DNA of 64,000 bases, taken from Osmia lignaria lignaria. Taxonomy: Eukaryota; Arthropoda; Insecta; Hymenoptera; Megachilidae. A program made the translations under genes and the position numbers. Below the pieces are notes generated by a model. It was not told where the DNA came from and did no database searches. It saw only the letters and a list, made by a program, of their open reading frames with translations. This document shows, one piece after another, positions 42,180 to 51,727 of this stretch (position 1 is the first letter of the stretch; each line of letters begins with the position of its first letter). The stretch covers positions 9,026,692 through 9,090,691 of the forward strand of contig NC_135039.1 of NCBI RefSeq assembly GCF_051020975.1, read 5' to 3'.

Positions 42180-45091
42180 CCTATTCTTATTTTATATCAG
42201 AATGTTCGTGATCTACGTACTAAGCTTACTGAACTCAGTTCTGCTCTGCTTACTTCTGCCGTGCATTATGATATCATAATTTTTACTGAAACGTGGCTTA
42301 ACTCTAGCTTCTTTACTGGTGAACTTGGCTTGGATAATTACACGGTATTTCGAAAAGATAGGAGTGATCTTACTAGCTGTTTCGAAAAGGGCGGTGGTGT
42401 ACTTATAGCTGTCCACTCCAGTTTATTTTGCTCTCTTCTCTCCTCTCCTTTTGACTATCTTGAGCATCTCTTTATTAGAGTTAGCTCTCCTCTTTCATCT
42501 CATCAACTTATTGACTCCACTGTTTATCTTCCATCATCAACTTATTGACTCCACTGTTTATCTTCCACCGGGTTCACCACCTTCTTTCTATTCAGATCAC
42601 TTCCACTGCATTTCGGATATCTCTATTTCACATCCCTCGGCATCACTCATTATTACCGGCGATTTCAATATTCCCTTTCTAAACTGGTCTTTCTATTCAC
42701 TAGCTAATTTCTCTCCTCTTACTTCCTCCATTACTAATAGTAGATCTACTCAAATTGCTAACCTTGTGTCAGAACTCTTAGATCAGTGCGATCTCACTCA
42801 ACTCAACCGCATCACTAACTCTGCCGGCTCTATTCTTGATCTCATTTTCACAAACCATCCTAACATTCTCATTCAACCTCCCACTGAACCACTTCTTCCT
42901 ATTGACTCCTACCATCCTCCTCTATGTCTTTCTACTCAACTATTTGCACCTTCTATCTCTTCTTTTTCTTCGTCTTCCATCACATGTAGGCCTGACTATA
43001 GCAGAGCCAACTTCACTAACATGCTATCCTTCTTCAACTCTATTAATTGGGACGACTGTATGTCAGTGCTATCCGTTGACGAGGCAGTGGATTTCTTCTA
43101 TGATCACTTGAACTATGCAGTTAACACTTTTGTTCCTACTAAATTCATTCACCATAGTAGTTATCCGGCCTGGTTCACCAGTGAGTTGATATCACTAATA
43201 AAAGCTAAAAAAACAGCTCATAAGCAATATAAAGAGCACTTGCGGTATTCAGACTATTTACGCTTCTGTTCACTCAGGAGTAGGTGTAACTTGCTTACCA
43301 GGGAATGCCATCGGAAATATATATCTAATGCGGAAGATAACATCCGTATCAACATAAAGGCCTTCTGGTCGTTTGTAAATAGGAATCGCCAGTCTCACTC
43401 TGTTCCTACGAATATGAGTTACGCTAACCGTGAATCGAATAATCGTCTCTTTGTTGCAAACCTATTTGCGGACTCTTTTGAATCTAACTTTTCCGCTCTT
43501 AATCCAGGCCTTGGAGACGTTCCTGTGTCTGGATAAAATGATCTTTGCATTTCCTCTATTGATATTAGCATTGGCGATGTTTTTTTGCAAATTATTAAGC
43601 TTAATGAACATAAGAGTCCTGGGGAAGATGAGCTCCCCAGCTGTCTCTTTAAACATTGTAATTTCATTTTGTCCAGACCTCTTTTGATTATCTTCTGCAA
43701 ATCCCTTGAACTTGGCAAATTTCCCACACGCTGGAAGAAGAGCATTGTTACACCTGTATTCAAGGCAGGTGATAAATCTAAGGTTGAAAACTACAGACCT
43801 ATTTCTTTACTTAATATTGCATCTAAAATTTTTGAGGCTATAGTCTGTAGTAAACTTTCTAAACTTCTGCACAATTATATTGCACCTGAACAACACGGTT
43901 TCATTAATGGGAGATCAACTACTTCAAACTTGGCATGCTACGTTAGCTTTATATCACAAGTCTTAGATGCTCACAAACAGGTATACACTGATTTTGCCAA
44001 GGCTTTTGACAGAGTTGATCACCATTTACTTATCGATAAACTTTATTCCTTCGGTATTAATGGTAAGCTATTACAGTGGCTCTACAGTTATTTAACAGGT
44101 CGCACTCAACAAGTCAAATACCATGGCCAGCTATCTAAACCTATACTAGCAACTTCTGGTGTCCCACAGGGTTCCCATCTTGGTCCATTGCTCTTCCTTA
44201 TATTTATAGATGACATTAAGCATATCTTCGCTTCTTGTAGGTTCCTACTCTTTGCTGATGACCTTAAACTTTTCCGCACTATCACCTCTATCTGGGAAGC
44301 TCAGCTACTGCAGCAGGACATTCTGTACTTGGAAGATTGGTGTAACCGTAATCTAATGAGTCTCAATGTGTCTAAATGCAAAATAGTAAGGTTTCATAGG
44401 GGTAATAATCCTATAATTTTTAATTATAAACTGCATAATACTAACCTAACTAACTCATCTAGCACCAGAGACCTTGGAGTGATTATAGATAGTGCATTAT
44501 CCTTTGAGTTGCACATTTCTTCAATCACCAACTTCCAGGATGTTGGGATACCTCAAGCGCACATGTTATCACTTTAGGGATCCCAGAACTTTAGTGATAC
44601 TGTGCTACGCACTTGTTCTCCCACATCTAGGCTATGCTAGCATTATCTGGGCTCCCCGGCTAGTTAAACACGTAAAAGTTCTTGAACGCATTCAACATAG
44701 ATTCCTACGTTTTCTGTCCTTCAAAACCTCCACTCCTATGGGACATTTTGATCATGAGTATAGCACTATTATGATCGAATTCAAAGTTCTTGAACTCAAT
44801 GACAGACGCACCATAAATGAAATAATTTTTGTGCAAAAGATCCTCACCAATATCATTGATTGTTCATCTCTACTTGATCTTGTACCGTTCCACGTTCCAT
44901 CTAGAGTTACCAGAACTGCTACTCTTTTTCAAGAAACTATGTATTCTTCAAGATATGGCCACCTAAACACTGTTAGAAGATCCTGTGCCACTGTAAATCG
45001 CTTCAATTCAACGTGTGACATATTTGTCGACTTTGTTAATACAACCAAACATAAGCTGCGTAATCAATTATGTAACACCACCTCAATGTAG
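42180..45091 (+). pseudogene. Jockey/CR1-type LINE ORF2: endonuclease and reverse transcriptase
   Basis: Endonuclease motifs are IIFTETWLNSSF, GGGVLIAV and IITGDFNIPFLNW. RT motifs are YRPISLLNIASKIFE, FAKAFDRVDHHLL, SGVPQGSHLGPLLF and the catalytic FADDLKLF. Breaks are a 34-bp tandem duplication at 42501-42568 that shifts frame inside the endonuclease, an in-frame TAA at 43534-43536, and a frameshift near 44560 in the thumb region. No RNase H. The C-terminal part (LGYASIIWAPRLVKHVKVLE) is standard for Jockey/CR1 RTs. It ends at 45091, before an AT-rich 3' UTR. Confidence 0.88.
42501..42568. repeat. 34-bp perfect tandem duplication in LINE endonuclease
   Basis: The unit starting CATCAACTTATTGACTCCAC at 42501 is repeated at 42535. 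Because 34 is not a multiple of three it shifts the frame. The two copies are almost identical, implying a recent slippage event. Confidence 0.9.
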
Positions 45092-45500
45092 CACTTCCTG
45101 CACACTCAATGTACACCTTGTCACTTTTTTTTTTTGAGCACTATACACGTCTTTCTAACCTCACTAACACTCTTTGACTCGCTACGCCTTTTCATTCATA
45201 AGAATGACGCACTTACGCTTCGCACATGACAGGTCAGGTTCAAGGCGCTTGTATACTACAGTGAGATTACCGCGGACTAGAGTTATGAGTATGTTTATGT
45301 TTATGTTTTTGCTTATAAATATGTTTACTTCTATGCTTAGTTTTTCTTCTATGCTTATCTTAAGTTTTCATTTATGTAATCATCGTATGTCAACTGACAA
45401 GATCTGCTTTTACTGATTATATATCCTATCTACCACTATGTATTACAAACGGCTTCGCCCGTTTATTATTAATAAATAAATAAATAAATAAATAAATAAT

Positions 45501-46343
45501 ATTCCAACAGTAGATGAAATTCCGATAAATACGCGTCAATATCGATTTCCACCTGTACACAAAGAGGAAATCGAGCGTCAGATCTTAACTAAATTAGAAA
45601 GTGGGATCATTGTTCCGTCTAACTTTCCGTATAATTCTCCCCTGTGGATTGTTCCTAAGAAACCGGGTTCCAAGGGCAATCCCAGGTGGAGAATGGTTAT
45701 CGATTTTCGGAAGTTGAACGAGAAAACTATCGGTGGTGCTTATCCACTGCCAAACATGACTGATTGTGAGATTTTAGATCTCATTGGCAGTGCTCAATAT
45801 TTTTCTGTATTCGATTTGGCTAGCGGCTTTCAACAGATCGAAACCGATCCCAAAGATCGTCACAAAACGGCGTTCAGCAGGCAGACTGGGCATTACGAGT
45901 ACGTACGGATGCACGAAGGGTTAAAGAATGCACCGGCAACTTTCCAACGTCTGATGAATACCACACTTCGCGGCTTACAGGGTACGGAATTATTCGTCTA
46001 TTTAGATGACATCGTCATTTTCGCGCGTACGCTGGAGGAGCATGGCAAAAAGGTTCGGCGCCTTTTTACGCGCTTAGCCGATGCCGGATTGACCCTCCAG
46101 CCGGACAAATGCGAGTTTTTGAGAAAAGAAGTCGCGTACCTCAGGCACATAATCGGTCGGAAAGGAGTACGCCCTGATCCGAAGAAGATAAGCGCGGTTA
46201 AAAACTTCCCGCGACCGCGGAACGCGAAACATATACGACAATTCTTGGGCCTAGCCGGTTATTACCGTCGTTTTATACGAAACTTCGCGGAGTTGTCAAA
46301 ACCCTTATCCGATCTCTTAAAGAAAAATGCCGAATTTATTTAG
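45501..46343 (+). pseudogene. Gypsy reverse transcriptase
   Basis: Resumes the pol frame with IPTVDEIPINTRQYRFPP, then WRMVIDFRKLN, FSVFDLASGFQQIE, GLKNAPATFQRLM and the catalytic FVYLDDIVIF. The connection-side motifs CEFLRKEVAYLRH and FLGLAGYYRRFI follow. These are diagnostic of Ty3/Gypsy RT. It is open until a TAG at 46341-46343, where the family usually has Trp (FIWG). It is separated from protease by the LINE at 40109-45500. Confidence 0.93.
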
Positions 46344-46811
46344 GGTAAAGAACAAAAACGCAGTTTCATCGCGTTAAGGAAAGCATTATGTAAAGCACCG
46401 ATTCTACAGTACCTAAATTTCGAAAAACCGTTTACGCTTACGACCGACGCGTCAGATTATGCTATCGGAGCAGTTTTGAGTCAGGAAGTCGACGGACATG
46501 ACTTACCTGTCACCTATTTGTCGCGTACATTAACAAAACCTGAACGTAATTATTTTACGACAGAGGAGGAATGCCTCGCGGTTCTATATTCCATCTTACA
46601 TTTTAGACCGTATTTGTATGGTCGGAAATTCACGCTGGTCAGCGACCACGAACCATTGCGTTGGATCAATTCCATCAAAGATCCTGGACAACGCTTGGTC
46701 CGGTGGAGGTTAAAGCTTCGAGACTACGAATACGATTTCGTACGTAAAGCCGGGAAAGACAACGTCAACGCGGATGCTTTATCGCGAAACCCGGTCATCG
46801 AAGGTCATTAA
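46344..46811 (+). pseudogene. Gypsy RNase H
   Basis: Continues the RT frame after the TAG: KPFTLTTDASDYAIGAVLSQ (first Asp), YFTTEEECLAVLYS (Glu), FTLVSDHEPLRWI (Asp) and NVNADALSRNP (Asp). It ends EGH with a TAA that results from a one-base frameshift; the linker reads on in another frame. It would degrade RNA in RNA-DNA hybrids during reverse transcription. Confidence 0.92.
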
Positions 46812-47167
46812 ACGACTCCGATGAATTTACGCTTACATCATCGGGCGAAGACACTCAGCGCGAACCGTGCTCAGTAATAAAGCTAATAGAACGATTTTTG
46901 CGCGTTTCCAACTCGATAAAAGCTAAGAGAACGCGACACGGTTTGCGATCGGCAAACATAATGCCGATATCCGGGTCACCGCGCTCGTCCGATTCCGAAC
47001 CATCGGGAGACGTTGTTCGCAGGGGGCGAGGCCGACCACCAGGGTCAAAATCCAATCCTAAACCGAGGGTAATAGACACAGATGCTATCGCTACGCGTAC
47101 AAGACACCGATCAGCTGATCAGCTAGCAACTTTAACAGCTCCACTTTAAAAACCATCTATCGTAATA
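46812..47167 (+). pseudogene. Gypsy pol linker with AT-hook (first half)
   Basis: From 46808 the frame shifted by one encodes an acidic stretch (LNDSDEFTLTSSGEDT) then RRGRGRPPGSKSNPKP, a good AT-hook, and a basic RTRHRSADQL segment, with a TAA at 47147-47149. Tigger 2 interrupts it at 47167. Once the element and one TA are set aside, the phase agrees exactly with the open frame that restarts at 50916. No integrase HHCC or DDE motif occurs here. Confidence 0.6.
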
Positions 47168-47624
47168 CAGTAATGCTCGGCTAAATTTCCCAACGTTCGG
47201 GAGTCAGCAGTGAAATTTACGCGAGCAGGGTAGCGTTTTTATTCCGAGAATTGACTCGAGCAGAACTTGACAGAGTAAAAGAATAGATACGATAGGAGGA
47301 AGCGAGATAGACGTACTACATCTAGCAGCGACGGTCGAGGCACGGCACTTCAAAGAAATGCCGCGAGTGAAAAAAGTGAACATGTAATAACGAGAATTTC
47401 ACTATCAGTAATTTTCAACTTATTTTAATGAAAATTATACCATTGGATTATTGAGATCGTTCTGATTGAAATGAGTCCAAATACGACGTAAATCGGATTA
47501 ATTTTGTTGGTAGTTCATTTAAAGAAAATTGTATAAAATCGTTATGTAATATGATTTCTACAAATTAAAGCATTCTTAAATAGTTTTTTATATATATATA
47601 TATTTTTGCGCATACATTTTGTTT

Positions 47625-49094
47625 TTACTCTCTATGTTCTTGAAAGTGATCGTTTAAGGCTTTTGCATATTTTTGGATCAAAGGATCATATTGTTTTGAC
47701 CATGCAACGATAAGGTTTAAAGCTTTTGCAACTTCGTGTTCTTTAAATTGAAGTTGGGTTGAAGAATCACCTTCTTCTTCTTCTTCTTTTCCAGCTTCGT
47801 TTTCGTTTCCTTCATCACATGAAAACCTATTTTCTTCCGTATCGCATGACGTGATCCAATCTGCAATTTCTTCTTCGCTAATTTGAAGCATTTGAGCGAT
47901 AGACGTTTCTGAATATGTGTTCACTTCTTCGTGTTCTTCATAATCGGTTTCTTCAATTACTTTATTCCCAAGTAAACGTTTCCAAGAATTGTTAATATTT
48001 TCTGCTGTCACTTCCTGCCAATATGTATCTAAAAGATTGATACAATCTCTAATATTATATTTCAATAATTCTTTAGCTAATTTATGTCGAAAGCATAATT
48101 TAAATTTCGCTGTTACGCCCTGGTCCATTGGCTGCAGTATCGACGTTGTGTTTGCAGGGAGATATAAAAGTTGGAAGTCCTCATTGTCTAATGATTTGGC
48201 CGGCAAAACATGACTACTGCAATTATCAACAAGAAGAACTATTTTTCCAACTCTGTTAGTCTTTAATTGTTCTTTCTTGACTGCAGGCTTAAAGAAATTC
48301 TCGAGCCAATCTTTAAAAATGGTTCGATCTACCCATGTGTTCCGTTGTGCTTTATAGACTATCAGTAGATTGTTAGAAGATTTCAGAGCTCGCGGTTTTT
48401 TAAATTTATGTACAAATAATGGCGATAATTTATGTGATCCTGTTATATTTGCACATAAACCTACGGTGACGCGGTTTTTTTTCGTTTTGCCTCCACTGAT
48501 CTGCTTAACTGTAGAAGGAGCCAAAGTCTTTCGGAGTAGACTCTTCCAGAATAACGCCGTCTCATCCATGTTATAGACGTCATTCCAATTGATATCGTTT
48601 TCTTCTAAGTATTTTGAAAACGTGGAAGTAAACTTTTCAGCTGCTTCATAATCCGCATTTCTTCTTTCACCGGCCATTTTGAGAAGGCGTATATTATGGC
48701 GTTTTTTGAAACGCCATATCCATCCCCGACTGCAAACATAATTTGACGGGCCATCACAATTTTCATTTAATTTCGCCGCTTTATCTTGCAATATCTTATC
48801 GGTTAAAATGTTGCCCATTGTTGATTGTTGTATAAACCACAAATATAATTTATTGTCCAATTCGGACAGTGCGGGTTCCTTTATTCTTTTGCGATTTGCA
48901 GTTATGGACTGTTGCAGTTCAGCTTGTTGTCGTAACTGTACTGCATTTTTTTTTATTTGATACACTGTGCAGACAGAAATTCCAAATTCACGAGCCAAGT
49001 GTTTTGGCAGGACACCATCCACCAGTTTCTCGGTAATGTGCATACGCTGAGTTATAGTCAGTTGCTTGTATTTCTTTCTTTCAACGGATGACAT
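47625..49094 (-). CDS. Tigger transposase, intact
   Basis: A 489-aa open frame starting MSSVERKKYKQLTITQRM. Residues about 11-50 form the first HTH (LAREFGISVCTVYQIKKN); about 75-140 is the CENP-B-type second HTH (SRGWIWRFKKRHNIRL). The DDE_1 core has D177 in YNMDETALFW, D290 in LLVDNCSSH and D324 in QPMDQGVTAK, a spacing of 33 residues between the last two. The C-terminus is acidic (GKEEEEEGDSS), as is usual. Length and motifs match full-length Tigger/pogo transposases, and no break is visible. It would cut and paste at TA sites. This is the only complete transposase frame in the window. Its own promoter side now contains a solo LTR, so expression is uncertain. Confidence 0.93.
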   Translation of the reverse strand: MSSVERKKYKQLTITQRMHITEKLVDGVLPKHLAREFGISVCTVYQIKKNAVQLRQQAELQQSITANRKRIKEPALSELDNKLYLWFIQQSTMGNILTDKILQDKAAKLNENCDGPSNYVCSRGWIWRFKKRHNIRLLKMAGERRNADYEAAEKFTSTFSKYLEENDINWNDVYNMDETALFWKSLLRKTLAPSTVKQISGGKTKKNRVTVGLCANITGSHKLSPLFVHKFKKPRALKSSNNLLIVYKAQRNTWVDRTIFKDWLENFFKPAVKKEQLKTNRVGKIVLLVDNCSSHVLPAKSLDNEDFQLLYLPANTTSILQPMDQGVTAKFKLCFRHKLAKELLKYNIRDCINLLDTYWQEVTAENINNSWKRLLGNKVIEETDYEEHEEVNTYSETSIAQMLQISEEEIADWITSCDTEENRFSCDEGNENEAGKEEEEEGDSSTQLQFKEHEVAKALNLIVAWSKQYDPLIQKYAKALNDHFQEHRE

Positions 49095-49807
49095 TGTATG
49101 TAATTCGTAGGAGGAATAGTTTAACCACTAAATTAATTATTAAATTAAACACTAAATTAAACACTAAATTAACCACTTAATTAAACACTAATCACCCAAT
49201 AATAATAATAATAACGTAATGTGCTAAAGTTTTTTCGACCCGAAGTATGTATGTAAAATATATCCAGGATTGCCTCGAAATAAGCAAGTGGTCTTTGCTT
49301 CGAAATAAGCAACTTGCTATCCCCTCTTCTTTGTTTGAAATCGCCCGCAAAGTGAAAGGCACGAAACTCAGTGAGAGATCCGTTTGCCGCTACCTCGGAT
49401 CTCTTACTCGTTTATACAAGTGACGTATGTTGGACGATTGTATTTACGTTATCTAATAATTTCATAAGAAATCAGGTAAAGTTAATCATAATGTAAATCA
49501 TAATGGATCATGTACAGTAAATATGGTTCAAATTATATCGTGTTTGGACTCATTTTAATCGGAAGAATGTCAACTACCCATCGGTGTTACAATTATAAAC
49601 GTAAGACGAAAATGACTGAAAATAAAATTTTCTTTACTGCATGTTTACTTTTTTCAGTCGCGGTATCCATTTGATGTGCGTCTGTCTTCTTTCTTTTCAT
49701 TGTATTCATTTTCTGTCCTTGTCTACTGAGATCAGGTTGCGACGACAGCCGCGGATCGGCGTCGCGCATCGCGGGCCCCCACCGCGGCAGCCTCCCCACT
49801 CCCGCGA

Positions 49808-49822
49808 GCGAGACTATAAGTA
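49808..49822 (+). promoter_or_regulatory. TATA-like box of the solo LTR
   Basis: GACTATAAGTAGG about 75 bp into the LTR, the only TATA-like motif in a GC-rich stretch. Confidence 0.45.
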
Positions 49823-50680
49823 GGATCGATCGACGCGTGGATCGATGAGTTGCCTCGGGGCCTCGGCCCCGAGCAGACCTCCTCGGAGGTCGGACCGGAG
49901 CACCGGCAGGCACGACGTCGCGGTTTGTCCAGGCGAAGAGCTCACCGGCCGTCGGACCGTGACGTACGTCACGGGCTGGCAGCTCCCAACCGGTCCAGCA
50001 GCCGTAGGCGCCTAGCTTCGTCAGCCCCGAGGTTTGTCCCAGGATGACCAAACTAGTGCGCGTCCGTAACATCCGCCGGTTTGACCGCGGGGCTACGAAC
50101 GCTAGCTTACACGGCACCGCATCCGGCCTATGGCAACCGATTCCGTCTCGTCCCGAGGCTAGACCCAGGGCGAGCCAGGATTGGTCGTCGACTCGTTCAC
50201 TGCTAGGTTTGACCAAGGGGTACGAGAAGACAGCCGCGTCAGGCAAGCGGGCAGCGACTCGACTGCAGCGCGAAACACCGCAGCGGGAACATAGAATAAA
50301 GACCGACGGCCCGAGGGGGCCATCCCTTCTCCCGATATCCAGCGACTCCGCGTCTCACGCGTGCGCCGTAACACCGCGTCTCTCTCTCGTTCGCATTCGC
50401 GCTCCGCTCAGCGCCGTTAGCCAGTAAGACCGCGTAGCGACTGCTACGAACCGCGCTAGATTAAGACCGCGTGACTTCTGTAACGGACCGGGTTCCGCCG
50501 TAGTTTGTAAGTCATGTACACCTAGACTTAAGTACGACACGGCTCCATCGCCCGCTCACCGATAGCTTCTTCTGTTGTAGCGAACCCGGCAGGATATACC
50601 GCCACCACCACCTTCGGCGTCTCCAGGGGCCGCAGCCGGCGGCCCACCACCTCTACCATCCTTATAAGCCACTTGAATTG

Positions 50681-50686
50681 AATAAA
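50681..50686 (+). terminator. Poly(A) signal of the solo LTR
   Basis: AATAAA about 125 bp before the LTR end, at the usual place for the R/U5 boundary. Confidence 0.55.
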
Positions 50687-50915
50687 CGTTTCTATTTTTG
50701 CTACTAACACCGCCTCGTCATTTCACGAACCTGTTCCCCAGCGAACCCTGGCACGGGGAAACCGACCGCGGTGCGCAACGCCGTACGCACCGACCAGACC
50801 GCCCCGTTACAAGGTTTCGCGAGCTCGCTGTGCTGAGTAGTGGGAGAAGAGTGGGGCTGGGCCGTGGAAATTTAACCGAGCAGATTTCAGTGAAATTTAG
50901 CCGAGCATTACTGTA

Positions 50916-51398
50916 ACATCAAACACACCTACGTCAGCTTCGTCTGATAGTTCTGGAGGCTCGTCAGGTTCAGATTCCGACACCGACTCGGAACCACCGA
51001 TTTTTTTACGCAGGCGGAGCGTTCTTCCGAACTTGGGATTCAGCTCGGGTGACCGAGTTGTAGGAGCTCCTCAGACCTCGGGTCTCGGACGCGCTCAGTC
51101 TGACGAGGAAATATTTAGAACGCCATTTACCAGTAACACCAGTCAGGAATATTTCGACGTTCAGTCGGATCGTGAAAATCTAGAACAACCGGACGAAAGC
51201 GAGGATACCGACGTTGATGAATTACACCAAAAATTAGATGAATTAACCAAACTAACAGATAACCTCTCAGACACAATAATTTACCGACCATTACACCAAT
51301 CTCAACTACCTACCATTTTACCATCAACTCCAGCCATAGCTTTGTCAACTCCACACAGACCATCCATACTTAAACGTATCATGGTCCTTACAAGATAA
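50916..51398 (+). pseudogene. Gypsy pol linker (second half), acidic
   Basis: Open from 50916 to a TAA at 51396-51398. Ser/Asp/Glu-rich (SDSSGGSSGSDSDTDSEPP), then FLRRRSVLPNLGF and a heptad-like DELHQKLDELTKLTDNL segment. Phase matches the pre-insertion frame at 46898-47146. A short further piece (about 51405-51500, with IDKLKFVGTKKD) follows in another frame. Together they form an unusually long acidic region after RNase H, with no recognisable integrase. Confidence 0.55.
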
Positions 51399-51399
51399 T

Positions 51400-51720
51400 A
51401 GATTTTACAGCAAGAAATAATGTCGTGCTGGAAGGCGAAACAGGCAACATTTTCATGAAACATATAGACAAATTAAAGTTTGTAGGAACCAAGAAAGACT
51501 GAGTGCAATAGTTGGCCTTCGTAATCGGTAATATTGTTCGACGAAGGGACACTTTACTCCTCAAGGGGACCGACTGGCGCATTGCGTATATATATATATT
51601 TAACACTTATTTATACTTATTACAGGAACAAACCGAGAAAAGCACACGTATTCAATCCGAAATTCTGTACATAAATATGCGCTGTTTTCATTGTATTTAA
51701 ACTAATTTAGGTTGCATCAA
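51400..51720. other. Degenerate Gypsy-derived joint
   Basis: Contains a short frame remnant and an ATATAT run near 51590. No gene. It links the acidic linker to ORF3. Confidence 0.4.
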
Positions 51721-51727
51721 GTACACC

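Larger units (their letters stand above)
40109..45500 (+). mobile_element. Jockey/CR1-type LINE inserted in Gypsy pol, containing a Tigger MITE
   Basis: The interval interrupts Gypsy pol between 40108 and 45501. It begins GTCAGTTATCAG, is split by a Tigger MITE at 40136-41091, and then has 5' UTR, ORF1, ORF2 and an (AAAT)n tail at about 45470-45500. ORF2 has endonuclease and RT but no RNase H, consistent with the Jockey/CR1 side of the LINE tree. A target duplication is not obvious. Confidence 0.85.
49738..50811 (+). mobile_element. Solo LTR, 1.07 kb, with 4-bp target duplication
   Basis: Starts TGCGACGACAGCC and ends CCCCGTTACA, flanked by AGGT (49734-49737 and 50812-50815). GC-rich, unlike its surroundings. 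A 4-bp duplication suits Gypsy-class integrases. No internal coding region remains. It is unrelated in sequence to the 23876-54480 LTR family. Confidence 0.8.
47168..50913 (-). mobile_element. Tigger/pogo DNA transposon 2 (possibly autonomous), with nested solo LTR
   Basis: Inverted ends CAGTAATGCTCGGCTAAATT at 47168 and its mirror ending 50913, with TA on both sides (47166-47167, 50914-50915). It carries an uninterrupted transposase on the minus strand. A 1.07-kb solo LTR occupies the transposase's upstream side. It is inserted in Gypsy pol linker sequence. A TA microsatellite lies at about 47587. Confidence 0.92.

Noticed and set aside
49593..50246. 217-codon minus-strand frame and neighbouring GC-rich frames
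   Set aside because: They lie wholly or mostly inside a solo LTR with a target duplication; GC richness explains the openness.
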